Below are positions 1 through 5,877 of a stretch of 5,877 bases of DNA, in pieces. The notes beneath the pieces are model-generated. The model saw only the letters and a program-made list of their open reading frames with translations. It searched no databases and was not told where the DNA came from. This DNA is from a bacterium. GTDB lineage: Bacteria > Atribacterota > Phoenicimicrobiia > Phoenicimicrobiales > Phoenicimicrobiaceae. Each line of letters opens with the position of its first letter. Position 1 is the first letter of the stretch. The DNA lies in the NCBI GenBank assembly GCA_018819665.1, contig JAHJOY010000168.1, positions 1 through 5,877 on the forward strand. The letters are read 5' to 3'. The position numbers were made by a program, and so were the translations under genes.

Positions 1-40
1 ACCATAAACGGCATCTTTTAAAGCAAGATATATTATTTTT

Positions 41-162
41 GCCTACCCTGTGAAGCCTTGCTTCATCGTGGTTGTTCTGTTGCAGGGGTTCGATTCATCG
101 AACCCACAAGGAAACGGGTCGGATAAATCCGACCCCTACTTCGACAGGTGAACCTGTCCTAC
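41..162. repeat. Array of four short perfect palindromes (intergenic repeat)
   Basis: Four hairpin-forming palindromes lie in a row. They are 51-65 (TGAAGC, 3-nt loop, GCTTCA), 86-105 (9-bp arms GGGTTCGAT/ATCGAACCC around TC), 116-135 (9-bp arms GGGTCGGAT/ATCCGACCC around AA) and 143-158 (7-bp arms GACAGGT/ACCTGTC around GA). The arm sequences differ, but the pentamer CCTAC follows the third and fourth, starting at the last base of the right arm in each (135-139 and 158-162). It also occurs before the first (42-46). Starts are spaced 35, 30 and 27 bases. This is seen directly. The array resembles the modular palindromic intergenic repeats found in many bacterial genomes; its role (RNA structure, terminator of an upstream gene, mobile repeat) is unknown. 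No run of T follows any hairpin, which argues against classical intrinsic terminators. Confidence 0.8.
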
Positions 163-181
163 GAATTTATATTGAACATTA

Positions 182-200
182 CCACCGGCATCGGCGATGG
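182..200. repeat. Imperfect GC-rich palindrome before the operon
   Basis: CATCG-G-CGATG (189-199) is a 5-bp inverted repeat around one base. It sits inside a GC-rich patch that begins CCA (182-184) and ends TGG (198-200), in otherwise AT-rich leader DNA. It lies 30 bases before the ribosome binding site of the first gene. It may be a degenerate fifth member of the upstream palindrome array or a leader hairpin. It is short enough to be chance, so confidence is low. Confidence 0.3.
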
Positions 201-229
201 ATTTCTAAGTTTAATTAAAAATATATAAT

Positions 230-236
230 GGAGAGG
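230..236 (+). promoter_or_regulatory. Shine-Dalgarno that decides the first gene's start
   Basis: GGAGAGG is a strong anti-16S match. It runs directly into the GTG at 236, so that codon cannot be served by it. The next in-frame GTG at 248 lies 11 bases downstream, a usable if slightly long spacing. It also puts the lysines IKNIVK immediately before the hydrophobic core of a signal peptide. The start is therefore placed at 248 rather than 236. Confidence 0.6.
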
Positions 237-247
237 TGTGTTGCTTT

Positions 248-1321
248 GTGATTAAAAATATAGTAAAAGGTACAATATTATTTCTGGTTATATTTTTTGT
301 TATTTCCGGTGGATTGTTCGCTGCAGAAACGAAAGAGATGAATCTTAGCCAGGCAATTAATTTAGCTTTAGAAAATAATTTAAATTTAAAGATAGCCAAT
401 TTAGATTTAGAAAATGCTCAAATAGATTATGAAAAGACTAAGGCAAGTAACCTGCTCACTGAATCGCGCTACATACAATTACAGGGAGATTTAGGACTGC
501 TTCAGGCAAAGGATAATTATAACCAGACCAGGAATGAGGTAATTATTGATGTGGTACAAAAATATCTCCAATTAAATCAAGCTAAAAGAAATATTACTGC
601 TAAGAGAAAAGAAGCAGAATTAGAGAAAAATTTATTGGAGGAAGTTAAAGCCCAGGTTAAAGCCGGGCACAAAGGAAGTTTAGATCTTCTTCGGCAAGAA
701 AACAAATACAATAACGCTGTCTTTAATTTAGAGAAAGCCAATGATGACTACCATCAATCTTTTGGAGAATTTAAATTAGAGTTAGGATTAAATAATCAAG
801 AGGAAGAAGAATTTAATTTAGTCGAGGTAGATTACCCTGAGATATGGCAGATAGATGAAGAAGAAGCTCTAAAAAAGGCCGTTGAAAATAGTTTTATTTT
901 GGAATTACGGAAAAGGCAAATAGAATTGGCTAAAGTTGATTTAGAAAGGGCTGAGGTAACCGCAAGTCCGGAATTAGATTTGCGAAAGCTTAGGAATAAT
1001 ATAGAGTTAGCTAATTTAAATTTTAATAAAACTCAAAAAGAATTAACTAATTCAATTAGAAAACAGTTCTATACTTACAAGCAGACTATTAATAGTTTAG
1101 ATTTAAGCCAACAAAACCTGAGCCAGGCCCAAGAAAATAATAGTATTATAATCGATCAGGTAAGGGCAGGTCTTAAAACCAAAAATGATCTTTTGTCAGC
1201 AGAAATAAGTTTATTACAAGCCGAGTATAGTTTAAAGTCAGCTGTCTTGAATTATTATATGACTAAATTAAATTTACAAAAATTAATAGGACAGAAGATT
1301 CAAGAGGGAGAGATTGAATGA
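248..1321 (+). CDS. TolC/OEP-family protein lacking both beta-barrel segments
   Basis: This is a 357-residue protein from GTG 248 (361 from GTG 236; residue numbers here use 236). It has a signal peptide: basic IKNIVK, hydrophobic core 14-25, likely cleavage near LFA-AET at about 29/30. There is no lipobox. The mature part shows the two tandem helical repeats of the OEP family (PF02321 type). Each begins with the family's AL..A.ENN-like motif (QAINLALENN 39-48; EALKKAVENS 210-219) and ends in a long coiled-coil pair and an LGL/LIG motif (183-185; 350-352). In ordinary TolC proteins each repeat carries about 40-60 residues of outer-membrane beta strands between its first and second long helices. 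Here those places hold only about 20 residues (71-90) and 15 residues (244-258). SPELDL (244-249) looks like the stub of the usual xPxxxL strand entry. No amphipathic strand pair or FDGG-type turn is left, so the protein should be all-helical and periplasmic. The frame is intact and it overlaps the next gene by ATGA, so it does not look like a pseudogene. Its role is inferred. Confidence 0.85.
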   Translation: MIKNIVKGTILFLVIFFVISGGLFAAETKEMNLSQAINLALENNLNLKIANLDLENAQIDYEKTKASNLLTESRYIQLQGDLGLLQAKDNYNQTRNEVIIDVVQKYLQLNQAKRNITAKRKEAELEKNLLEEVKAQVKAGHKGSLDLLRQENKYNNAVFNLEKANDDYHQSFGEFKLELGLNNQEEEEFNLVEVDYPEIWQIDEEEALKKAVENSFILELRKRQIELAKVDLERAEVTASPELDLRKLRNNIELANLNFNKTQKELTNSIRKQFYTYKQTINSLDLSQQNLSQAQENNSIIIDQVRAGLKTKNDLLSAEISLLQAEYSLKSAVLNYYMTKLNLQKLIGQKIQEGEIE

Positions 1322-2766
1322 ACCAAATTAGAAAAAATAATTCATTTTTTATTTTATGTTTAATAATATTCACAAGTTTTATCTTTACCGGGGCGAATGT
1401 CCAGGCCAAAGATATTTCTTTAGAAGAAGCCCTTAATTGGGGGATTGAAAATAATTCTTCAATTAAAGAAATAAAAAACAGTATTGAGAATATAGAAAGA
1501 AGTTTAAATTTAATCGATACTGAATATGGCTTTAAAACCAATATTAGTGCTAATCCGATTATTGCCGGCGGCTCCGATAAGCAAGCTGACGATAACTCAA
1601 ATGGTGTTGATGGAGAAGATACCAGTTCCGAAAGCAGCAATGGACCTAAAATCAGTTTAAAAACTACAAAATTATTTCCTAACGGAATAATCCTTCAATC
1701 GGAAATTTCCATAAAAGAGGGAGACTTGTTTGATCTGGAAAAGCTTTCGGAAGGACCTGATAGCACTTTCAGTGCAACTAAAAGCCTTTATCCCGTACTT
1801 CCCATCAAATCAGAACAGGAAAAATATTTAGCTTCTAATAACTTACTTAAAGTCAGGGAAAATCTAACCTGGCAGCAAGAATACAAAAAAATAGAATTTT
1901 TAGAATCTTATTTTAATCTTTTACGCCTGCAGGAAAGACTGTCTTTAGCTAAAACCAATTTTCAGTATGCTCAAGATGATTTAAGCAAGATATTAAAAAA
2001 AATTGAGATTGGAGAAGCAGGAGAAAGACAGGAAATAGAAGCAAAGATTGTTTTGAAAAAAGCAGAGATAAATTTTTTGCAAGCTCAAAATACTTTTCTT
2101 CAACAAAAGAACAGATGGTATTTGAATCTAAATTTCCCGGAAGAAACCGAAGTGTCTTTGGTGGAGGATTCGTCTTTTTTAGAAGAGATTATAAAATGGG
2201 CTGATTCTTTAGAATTTAATTTAAAAGAAGAAGAGTTAATGGAGTTAGCAGTAGATAACTATTATAGAATTAGAAATATTCTCCTGGATCAAGATAGCTC
2301 TCAAAAAGAAGCAGAATGGAATTTGGCTAAAAATAAACCTCAGGTTGATTTATTTGGCGCTTATAGCAGCCAGGATAATAGTTGGGGACTAGGGATTGAA
2401 TTAAGTTACGATATCTTCGACGGAGGGAAACAAAAGATAGAAGACGAAGGATATCAAGCGAAATTAGAAAATTTAAAAGATGATTATTTGCAGATAGTCT
2501 CTGAGTTAAAATTAGAGTTGAAGGATTTAATTAATCAGCAGGAAATAAATAATTTAAACTTGGAAGAAAAATTAATGTCCCGGGAAAAAGCTAAATTAGA
2601 AGAGGAATCTTATCAAATACAGCTTCAACAGGGTTCAATTAGTGATAGTGAATTTCAGTACAAGATGCTTGGGTGGCAGGAATCAGAAATAAATCTTAAA
2701 TCTGCTAAAGATGAGATTTTAATAAATAAATTACGTATAGCTCATTTTTTAGGAATCAGAAAATAG
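1318..2766 (+). CDS. TolC-family outer-membrane efflux protein with barrel strands
   Basis: The protein has 482 residues and is the likely outer-membrane duct of the system. ATG 1318 overlaps the previous stop (ATGA) and is preceded by GAGGGAG at 1304-1310. The signal peptide has a hydrophobic core at 9-25 and likely cleavage at VQA-KD (30/31). Cys14 is in the core and not in a lipobox. Repeat 1 starts SLEEALNWGIENN (34-46) and repeat 2 EELMELAVDNYY (305-316). The C-terminal barrel insert is classical: PQVDLFGAYS (341-350), then WGLGIELSYDIFDGG (356-370). The N-terminal insert (about 69-163) is longer. Besides the strand near 69-83 and the one at 149-160, it has an additional strand-turn-strand at about 111-133 with a PNG turn. 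A Ser/Asp/Asn/Gly-rich acidic stretch (85-109) is a likely exposed loop. Length is normal for TolC. The adaptor, ATPase and permease follow in the same operon, which supports a MacAB-TolC-type duct. Substrate is not deducible. Confidence 0.88.
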   Translation: MNQIRKNNSFFILCLIIFTSFIFTGANVQAKDISLEEALNWGIENNSSIKEIKNSIENIERSLNLIDTEYGFKTNISANPIIAGGSDKQADDNSNGVDGEDTSSESSNGPKISLKTTKLFPNGIILQSEISIKEGDLFDLEKLSEGPDSTFSATKSLYPVLPIKSEQEKYLASNNLLKVRENLTWQQEYKKIEFLESYFNLLRLQERLSLAKTNFQYAQDDLSKILKKIEIGEAGERQEIEAKIVLKKAEINFLQAQNTFLQQKNRWYLNLNFPEETEVSLVEDSSFLEEIIKWADSLEFNLKEEELMELAVDNYYRIRNILLDQDSSQKEAEWNLAKNKPQVDLFGAYSSQDNSWGLGIELSYDIFDGGKQKIEDEGYQAKLENLKDDYLQIVSELKLELKDLINQQEINNLNLEEKLMSREKAKLEEESYQIQLQQGSISDSEFQYKMLGWQESEINLKSAKDEILINKLRIAHFLGIRK

Positions 2767-2793
2767 CGGTTAAAGTTAAGGAGTGAAAAAAAG

Positions 2794-3852
2794 ATGAAGA
2801 AGAAATGGTTGATTGTCGGAATAATTATTATTTTAGTAATTATTGCTCTTTTTGTCGGGAGCAGGTTTTTAAACAAAACAAGTGAAGAGGAATTGACTGA
2901 ACAAAAGATCAAGATTACTCCTCAGATGATTACATCTGTAGAGCGAGGAGATCTTAAAAAGACGGTTTCTACCAGTGGTTACCTGCAGCCGGCTGATGAA
3001 AAAAATCTCACTTTTAGTCTGAACGGAGAAATTGAAGAAGTTTTAATTGGCGGGGGTAAGAGAGTTACAGAGGGAGAAGCATTGGTGCGATTAGAGAAAA
3101 GTCAGCAAGAATTAAATTATTTAAGAGCAAAAAATACCTATGAATTAATTAAGACTAGTGGTTCAGAAAGCGAAATAAATGAACAAGAGCTAAATTTTCA
3201 AATCGCTAAGAAAAATTTAGAAGATACCACACTTAAAGCCCCATTTTCCGGTTTGATTACTGATGTTTATGTTAAACCGGGTGATTACATTGGTTCAGGA
3301 AGTGAAGTGGCTTATATAATTGATGACAGCAGCTATGAAATAGAAGTTGCAGTTAATGAGATTGATAGTTTGGAGATAGAAGCAGGGCAGGAGGTAATTA
3401 TTATCCTGGATGCTTTCCCGGGGAGAGAATTTTCAGGGAGAGTAGAGGAGATTCATAATTACACTCAAAATGTAAACGGAGTAGTTACTCTCCCGGTTAC
3501 AGTGCAGTTAGATAAGGCGGATAAGCAGTTTAAGCCCGGTTTTTCCGCTTTAGTGGAAATTATTATTGGTAGAGCGGAAGGCAAATTATTAGTTCCTATT
3601 AGCGCACTCCTTGACCAAAAAGGGCAGCAGATGGTAGTTAAAGTGGTGGATAATATGCCAGTGTTTGCCCCGGTAAAGGCCGGATTTAGCGATGGAGTTT
3701 ATACTGCAATTGAAGAGGGATTGGCAGAAGGTGAAGAGATAGTAATAAATGTTTATGAGTTTGCTAAGGTCGGTTCCGGAAGTAATGCTGCTGGCATTAA
3801 TGGCCACGGTATGCCTATGATTCCAGGCATGGGCGGAGGCGGCAGAAAGTAA
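2794..3852 (+). CDS. macA: MacA-like periplasmic adaptor (membrane fusion protein)
   Basis: This 352-residue HlyD/MacA-family adaptor links the inner-membrane transporter to the outer-membrane duct. AAGGAG at 2778-2783 precedes ATG 2794. Domain order: N-terminal membrane anchor (MKKK then a hydrophobic stretch 6-21, no lipobox); first lipoyl half (79-100, G-E-I-E-E-V then VTEGEALVRL); alpha-hairpin (about 101-145); second lipoyl half (148-178, LKAPFSGLITDVYVKPGDYI); beta-barrel (about 180-258, ending in KPGFSALVEI); membrane-proximal domain (about 264-320, VPISAL to EGLAEGEEIVI). The hairpin is only about 22 residues per helix. From memory, E. coli MacA has roughly twice that. The strict RLS duct-binding motif (R-x3-L-x6-S) is not seen; R111, L118 and S124/S126 lie near the tip with different spacing. 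The C-terminus (327-352) is a Gly/Met-rich tail. Gene order with TolC and MacB-type genes supports the MacA assignment. The symbol is by family resemblance, not proven orthology. Confidence 0.88.
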   Translation: MKKKWLIVGIIIILVIIALFVGSRFLNKTSEEELTEQKIKITPQMITSVERGDLKKTVSTSGYLQPADEKNLTFSLNGEIEEVLIGGGKRVTEGEALVRLEKSQQELNYLRAKNTYELIKTSGSESEINEQELNFQIAKKNLEDTTLKAPFSGLITDVYVKPGDYIGSGSEVAYIIDDSSYEIEVAVNEIDSLEIEAGQEVIIILDAFPGREFSGRVEEIHNYTQNVNGVVTLPVTVQLDKADKQFKPGFSALVEIIIGRAEGKLLVPISALLDQKGQQMVVKVVDNMPVFAPVKAGFSDGVYTAIEEGLAEGEEIVINVYEFAKVGSGSNAAGINGHGMPMIPGMGGGGRK

Positions 3853-3908
3853 TTAGATAAGCAGACAGAAATAAGAATGAAGAAAATGAAAATAAGGTTG
3901 ATATTTAA

Positions 3909-4586
3909 ATGTTAGAAATAAAAAAAGTAAAAAAAATATACCAGATGGGAAAAGTGAAAGTAGAGGCTTTAAGGGGAGTCTCTTTTTATATTGATAAAGG
4001 AGAATTCGTAGCCGTTATGGGTCCTTCCGGTTCGGGTAAATCTACTTTGATGCATATTATCGGTTGTCTTGATCAACCTACAGAGGGAAATTTTATAATC
4101 GGAGGAAAAGACGTAAGCAAACTGAATGACGATAGACTGGCCGAGATTCGCAATAAAAGGATTGGTTTTGTTTTTCAGCAATATAATCTCTTGTCTCGAA
4201 CCAGTATTTTGCATAATGTGGAAATCCCACTTATCTATGCAGGGCTAAAGAGTAAACAGAGAAGAAAGTTAGCTATGCAAGCATTAGAGAGTGTGGGCTT
4301 AGCTGACAGAGTAAAACATAAACCTAATGAGATATCGGGCGGAGAAAAACAAAGAGCTGCTATTGCCCGAGCTTTGGTCAATGATCCATTAATTATTTTA
4401 GCTGATGAACCAACCGGTAATTTGGATACTAAAACCGGAGAAGAGATTATGAAAATCTTTTATAAATTACATCAACAAGGAAATACTATTATTATGGTAA
4501 CTCATGAAGCAGAAGTTGCACGACATGCCCGAAGGATTATTCATTTACGTGATGGTTTAATAGAAAAGGATGAAGTAAAAACATGA
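3909..4586 (+). CDS. macB: MacB/LolD-type ABC transporter ATPase
   Basis: This 225-residue stand-alone nucleotide-binding protein energises the permease by ATP hydrolysis on the cytoplasmic face. Visible motifs: A-loop Tyr11; Walker A GPSGSGKST (38-46); Q-loop FVFQQYNLL (88-95, Gln90); ABC signature ISGGEKQR (142-149), with Glu-Lys where many family members have Gln-Gln; Walker B LIILADEP (161-168, catalytic Glu167); D-loop GNLD (170-173); H-loop His199 in MVTHE. All catalytic residues are present and the length is normal for the MacB/LolD/FtsE/YknY group. In E. coli this domain is fused to the permease; here the two are separate genes overlapping by ATGA. The start has only a weak AAGG (3894-3897, 11-base spacer), but MLEIKKVKKIYQMG is a typical family N-terminus. 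The 56-base gap before it is A-rich with nothing recognisable. The symbol denotes the MacB ATPase half. Confidence 0.93.
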   Translation: MLEIKKVKKIYQMGKVKVEALRGVSFYIDKGEFVAVMGPSGSGKSTLMHIIGCLDQPTEGNFIIGGKDVSKLNDDRLAEIRNKRIGFVFQQYNLLSRTSILHNVEIPLIYAGLKSKQRRKLAMQALESVGLADRVKHKPNEISGGEKQRAAIARALVNDPLIILADEPTGNLDTKTGEEIMKIFYKLHQQGNTIIMVTHEAEVARHARRIIHLRDGLIEKDEVKT

Positions 4587-5800
4587 TTTTTGAAATTATA
4601 AAATTGGCGATCAATAGTTTAAAAGCAAATAAACTACGTACCTTCCTTTCTATGCTGGGAATAATTATCGGAGTCGGAGCGGTAATCGCTATTGTTTCCA
4701 TTGGTTCCGGAGCTCGAGAGCAGATTACTGCTCAAATTTCTGATTTAGGCTCTAATGTCATAAATATTTTTCCTGGTACCAGTAAAGGATGGGGAGGCAA
4801 AGTTAGTAAAAGTTCAGCTGATGTATTCACTTTGGAATTAGCTGATTATATCAAGAAAGTAAGTCCCTCGGTAAAGAGAGTAGTCCCTATTTCCCAGGGT
4901 TCGGGTTTATTGATAAAAGGGAATTTTAATATGAAAACTACCATTATCGGAACAGATGCTGATTATCAGGAGGTAAATAATTATAATCTGGCTCTGGGGC
5001 AATTTATAAATGAAGGTGACCTTGCCACTAGCCGAAACATTATAGTATTAGGCTCGGGATTAGCTGAAGAACTATTTGGCAATAATAATCCCCTGGGAGA
5101 GAAAATTAAATTGTCCTATCAGGGAAGAGATTATCTTTTTACGGTAATTGGAGTGATGGAAGAAAAGGGAGCTGGATTAACCGGCAACCTTAATAAACAG
5201 GCCTATATACCTATTACTACCTTTATGAAAAAACTGTCTAATTCCCGATTTGTTTCCTATTATATAGCTCAGGCAAACTCTGGCGATGAAGCCTCAGCTG
5301 CAGTGGGAGAAATAGAATATTTTTTAACCAAATATCTGGATGATGAGGAACAAGAAAAATTTAATCTATTTAGTCAAGACCAAATTTTAGATACTATTAG
5401 TTCAGTTACTGCCGCTCTAAGTCTAATGCTGGGAGGAATTGCAGCTATATCCCTGCTGGTAGGGGGGATTGGAATTATGAATATTATGCTGGTATCGGTA
5501 ACTGAGAGGACCAGAGAGATAGGAATTCGTAAGGCTTTAGGAGCAAAAAATAAGAATATTATGAGCCAGTTTCTTATCGAAGCTTTGAGTTTAAGCGGAA
5601 TGGGAGGGCTGATTGGTATTGCTTTCGGTTGGTTAGGTGCTTATGCTATTGCGCAAGCCGGAAAGTGGCCTTTAGTAATTACTCCTATCTCTGTTTTACT
5701 GGCTTTTGGTTTTGCATTAATTATCGGTCTTTTCTTCGGCCTATACCCCGCTATGAAAGCCGCCAAAATGGATCCCGTCGACGCCCTCCGATACGAATAA
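4583..5800 (+). CDS. macB: MacB/FtsX-type ABC transporter permease
   Basis: This 405-residue permease has the four-helix MacB topology. A short N-terminal amphipathic helix carries the conserved SLKANKLRTFLSMLGIIIGV motif (12-31). TM1 is at about 22-43, followed by a large periplasmic domain (about 45-275). TM2 (about 278-303) carries the hallmark GGIGIMNIMLVSVTERTREI (294-313) and IGIRKALGA (313-321, coupling region). TM3 is at about 331-357 and TM4 at about 366-388. The C-terminus GLYPAMKAAKMDPVDALRYE (386-405) is canonical. MacB-family transporters move no substrate through the membrane core. ATP-driven motion of the periplasmic domain instead pushes periplasmic cargo through the MacA-TolC duct. 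ATG 4583 overlaps the ATPase stop (ATGA), with AAGGA at 4566-4570 upstream. Nothing is missing or odd; it is the most conventional gene of the operon. The symbol denotes the MacB permease half. Confidence 0.93.
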   Translation: MIFEIIKLAINSLKANKLRTFLSMLGIIIGVGAVIAIVSIGSGAREQITAQISDLGSNVINIFPGTSKGWGGKVSKSSADVFTLELADYIKKVSPSVKRVVPISQGSGLLIKGNFNMKTTIIGTDADYQEVNNYNLALGQFINEGDLATSRNIIVLGSGLAEELFGNNNPLGEKIKLSYQGRDYLFTVIGVMEEKGAGLTGNLNKQAYIPITTFMKKLSNSRFVSYYIAQANSGDEASAAVGEIEYFLTKYLDDEEQEKFNLFSQDQILDTISSVTAALSLMLGGIAAISLLVGGIGIMNIMLVSVTERTREIGIRKALGAKNKNIMSQFLIEALSLSGMGGLIGIAFGWLGAYAIAQAGKWPLVITPISVLLAFGFALIIGLFFGLYPAMKAAKMDPVDALRYE

Positions 5801-5804
5801 AAAA

Positions 5805-5877
5805 TGACAGGGGACGGTCCTCTGTCACCTTTTCAACCTTCATCAACTTGCTAATAAGGTGACAGAGAACCGTCCCC
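5805..5877. repeat. 22-bp inverted repeat, REP/MITE-like, after the operon
   Basis: Arms 5810-5831 and 5856-5877 are inverted copies of each other with one mismatch (C5819 against A5868), separated by a 24-base loop. The core on the right arm reads GACAGAGAACCGTCCC. The left copy also contains a nested 6-bp hairpin, TGACAG (5805-5810) with CTGTCA (5822-5827). The repeat begins five bases after the permease stop codon, so in RNA it forms a strong stem that could end transcription or protect the 3' end. Whether a T-run follows cannot be seen. The sequence type matches, as I recall it, a widespread GGGGACGGTTCTCTGTC repeat in low-GC and uncultivated bacteria, often discussed with REP-associated tyrosine transposases. 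No transposase is in the window. The right arm may continue past the edge. Confidence 0.85.

Noticed and set aside
1..42. Minus-strand open stretch reading AKIIYLALKDAVYG, faintly like the YLAL region near the end of some IS256-type transposases
   Set aside because: It has only 14 codons, no start codon and a stop just before it. The resemblance is too short to support a transposase remnant; the sequence left of the window would be needed.
41..162. CRISPR-like or direct-repeat array
   Set aside because: The units are palindromes with different arm sequences and no constant repeat of 23 bases or more alternating with uniform spacers, so this is not a CRISPR.
224..229. TATAAT, a perfect -10 box sequence
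   Set aside because: It lies directly against the ribosome binding site (230-236), so transcription would start near 236 and cut off the Shine-Dalgarno. The hexamer 17 bases upstream (ATTTCT at 201-206) is not a -35 box. It is probably chance in AT-rich DNA, and the true promoter was not identified.
248..1321. Barrel-less TolC gene as a frameshifted or decayed pseudogene
   Set aside because: The frame is uninterrupted from signal peptide to the ATGA overlap, both helical repeats are complete, and the missing parts fall at the equivalent place in each half. This is not the pattern of random decay.
1357..1359. Cys14 in the signal peptide of the second TolC protein as a lipoprotein cysteine
   Set aside because: The preceding residues FIL do not form a lipobox, the cysteine sits within the hydrophobic core, and a good signal peptidase I site (VQA-KD) lies further on.
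1263..1640. Antisense open frame across the junction of the two TolC genes, and similar antisense frames within the adaptor and ATPase genes
   Set aside because: They lie wholly or almost wholly opposite well-supported genes, have no family resemblance, and look like codon-bias shadows.
3909..5800. Separate ATPase and permease genes as a split MacB or sequencing frameshift
   Set aside because: Stand-alone ATPase plus permease is a common arrangement (LolD/LolC- and YknY/YknZ-like). Each product has normal ends and the ATGA junction is a regular coupled start.

Overview
The window is AT-rich, has good Shine-Dalgarno sequences and uses many AGA/AGG arginine codons. It carries one compact five-gene operon on the + strand (about 248-5800) for a MacAB-TolC-like tripartite efflux or secretion system. 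Two TolC/OEP-family genes mean the host has an outer membrane. The ATPase and permease are separate genes, as in Firmicutes YknYZ-type systems, whereas E. coli MacB is a single fused protein. Low GC, clostridial-looking ribosome binding sites, outer-membrane proteins and a GACAGAGAACCGTCCC-type repeat together suggest a diderm Firmicute (Halanaerobiales-like) or an uncultivated low-GC diderm lineage. This taxonomic guess is an inference with modest confidence.

Layout: 1-235 has no supported gene. It holds a row of four short perfect palindromes (51-158), a weaker one at 189-199, and the ribosome binding site of the first gene. 248-1321 encodes a TolC-family protein that keeps both helical repeats but lacks the beta-barrel segment in each. 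1318-2766 encodes a second TolC-family protein that keeps its beta segments. 2794-3852 encodes a MacA-like membrane fusion protein with an unusually short alpha-hairpin. 3909-4586 encodes a MacB-type ATPase and 4583-5800 a MacB/FtsX-type permease. 5805-5877 is a 22-bp inverted repeat, with one mismatch and a 24-nt loop, starting a few bases after the last stop codon and reaching the window edge.

How the parts should work together: ATP hydrolysis by the ATPase dimer drives conformational change in the four-helix permease (mechanotransmission). The adaptor, anchored in the inner membrane, passes this to an outer-membrane duct. ATGA stop/start overlaps couple the two TolC genes to each other and the ATPase to the permease. 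No biosynthesis, regulator or toxin gene is in the window, so the substrate cannot be named.

The most unusual point is the combination of a barrel-less TolC paralogue, a barrel-bearing TolC and a short-hairpin adaptor in one operon. One testable reading is that the barrel-less protein is a purely periplasmic helical tube, or a hetero-oligomer partner, that bridges the distance a short adaptor cannot.
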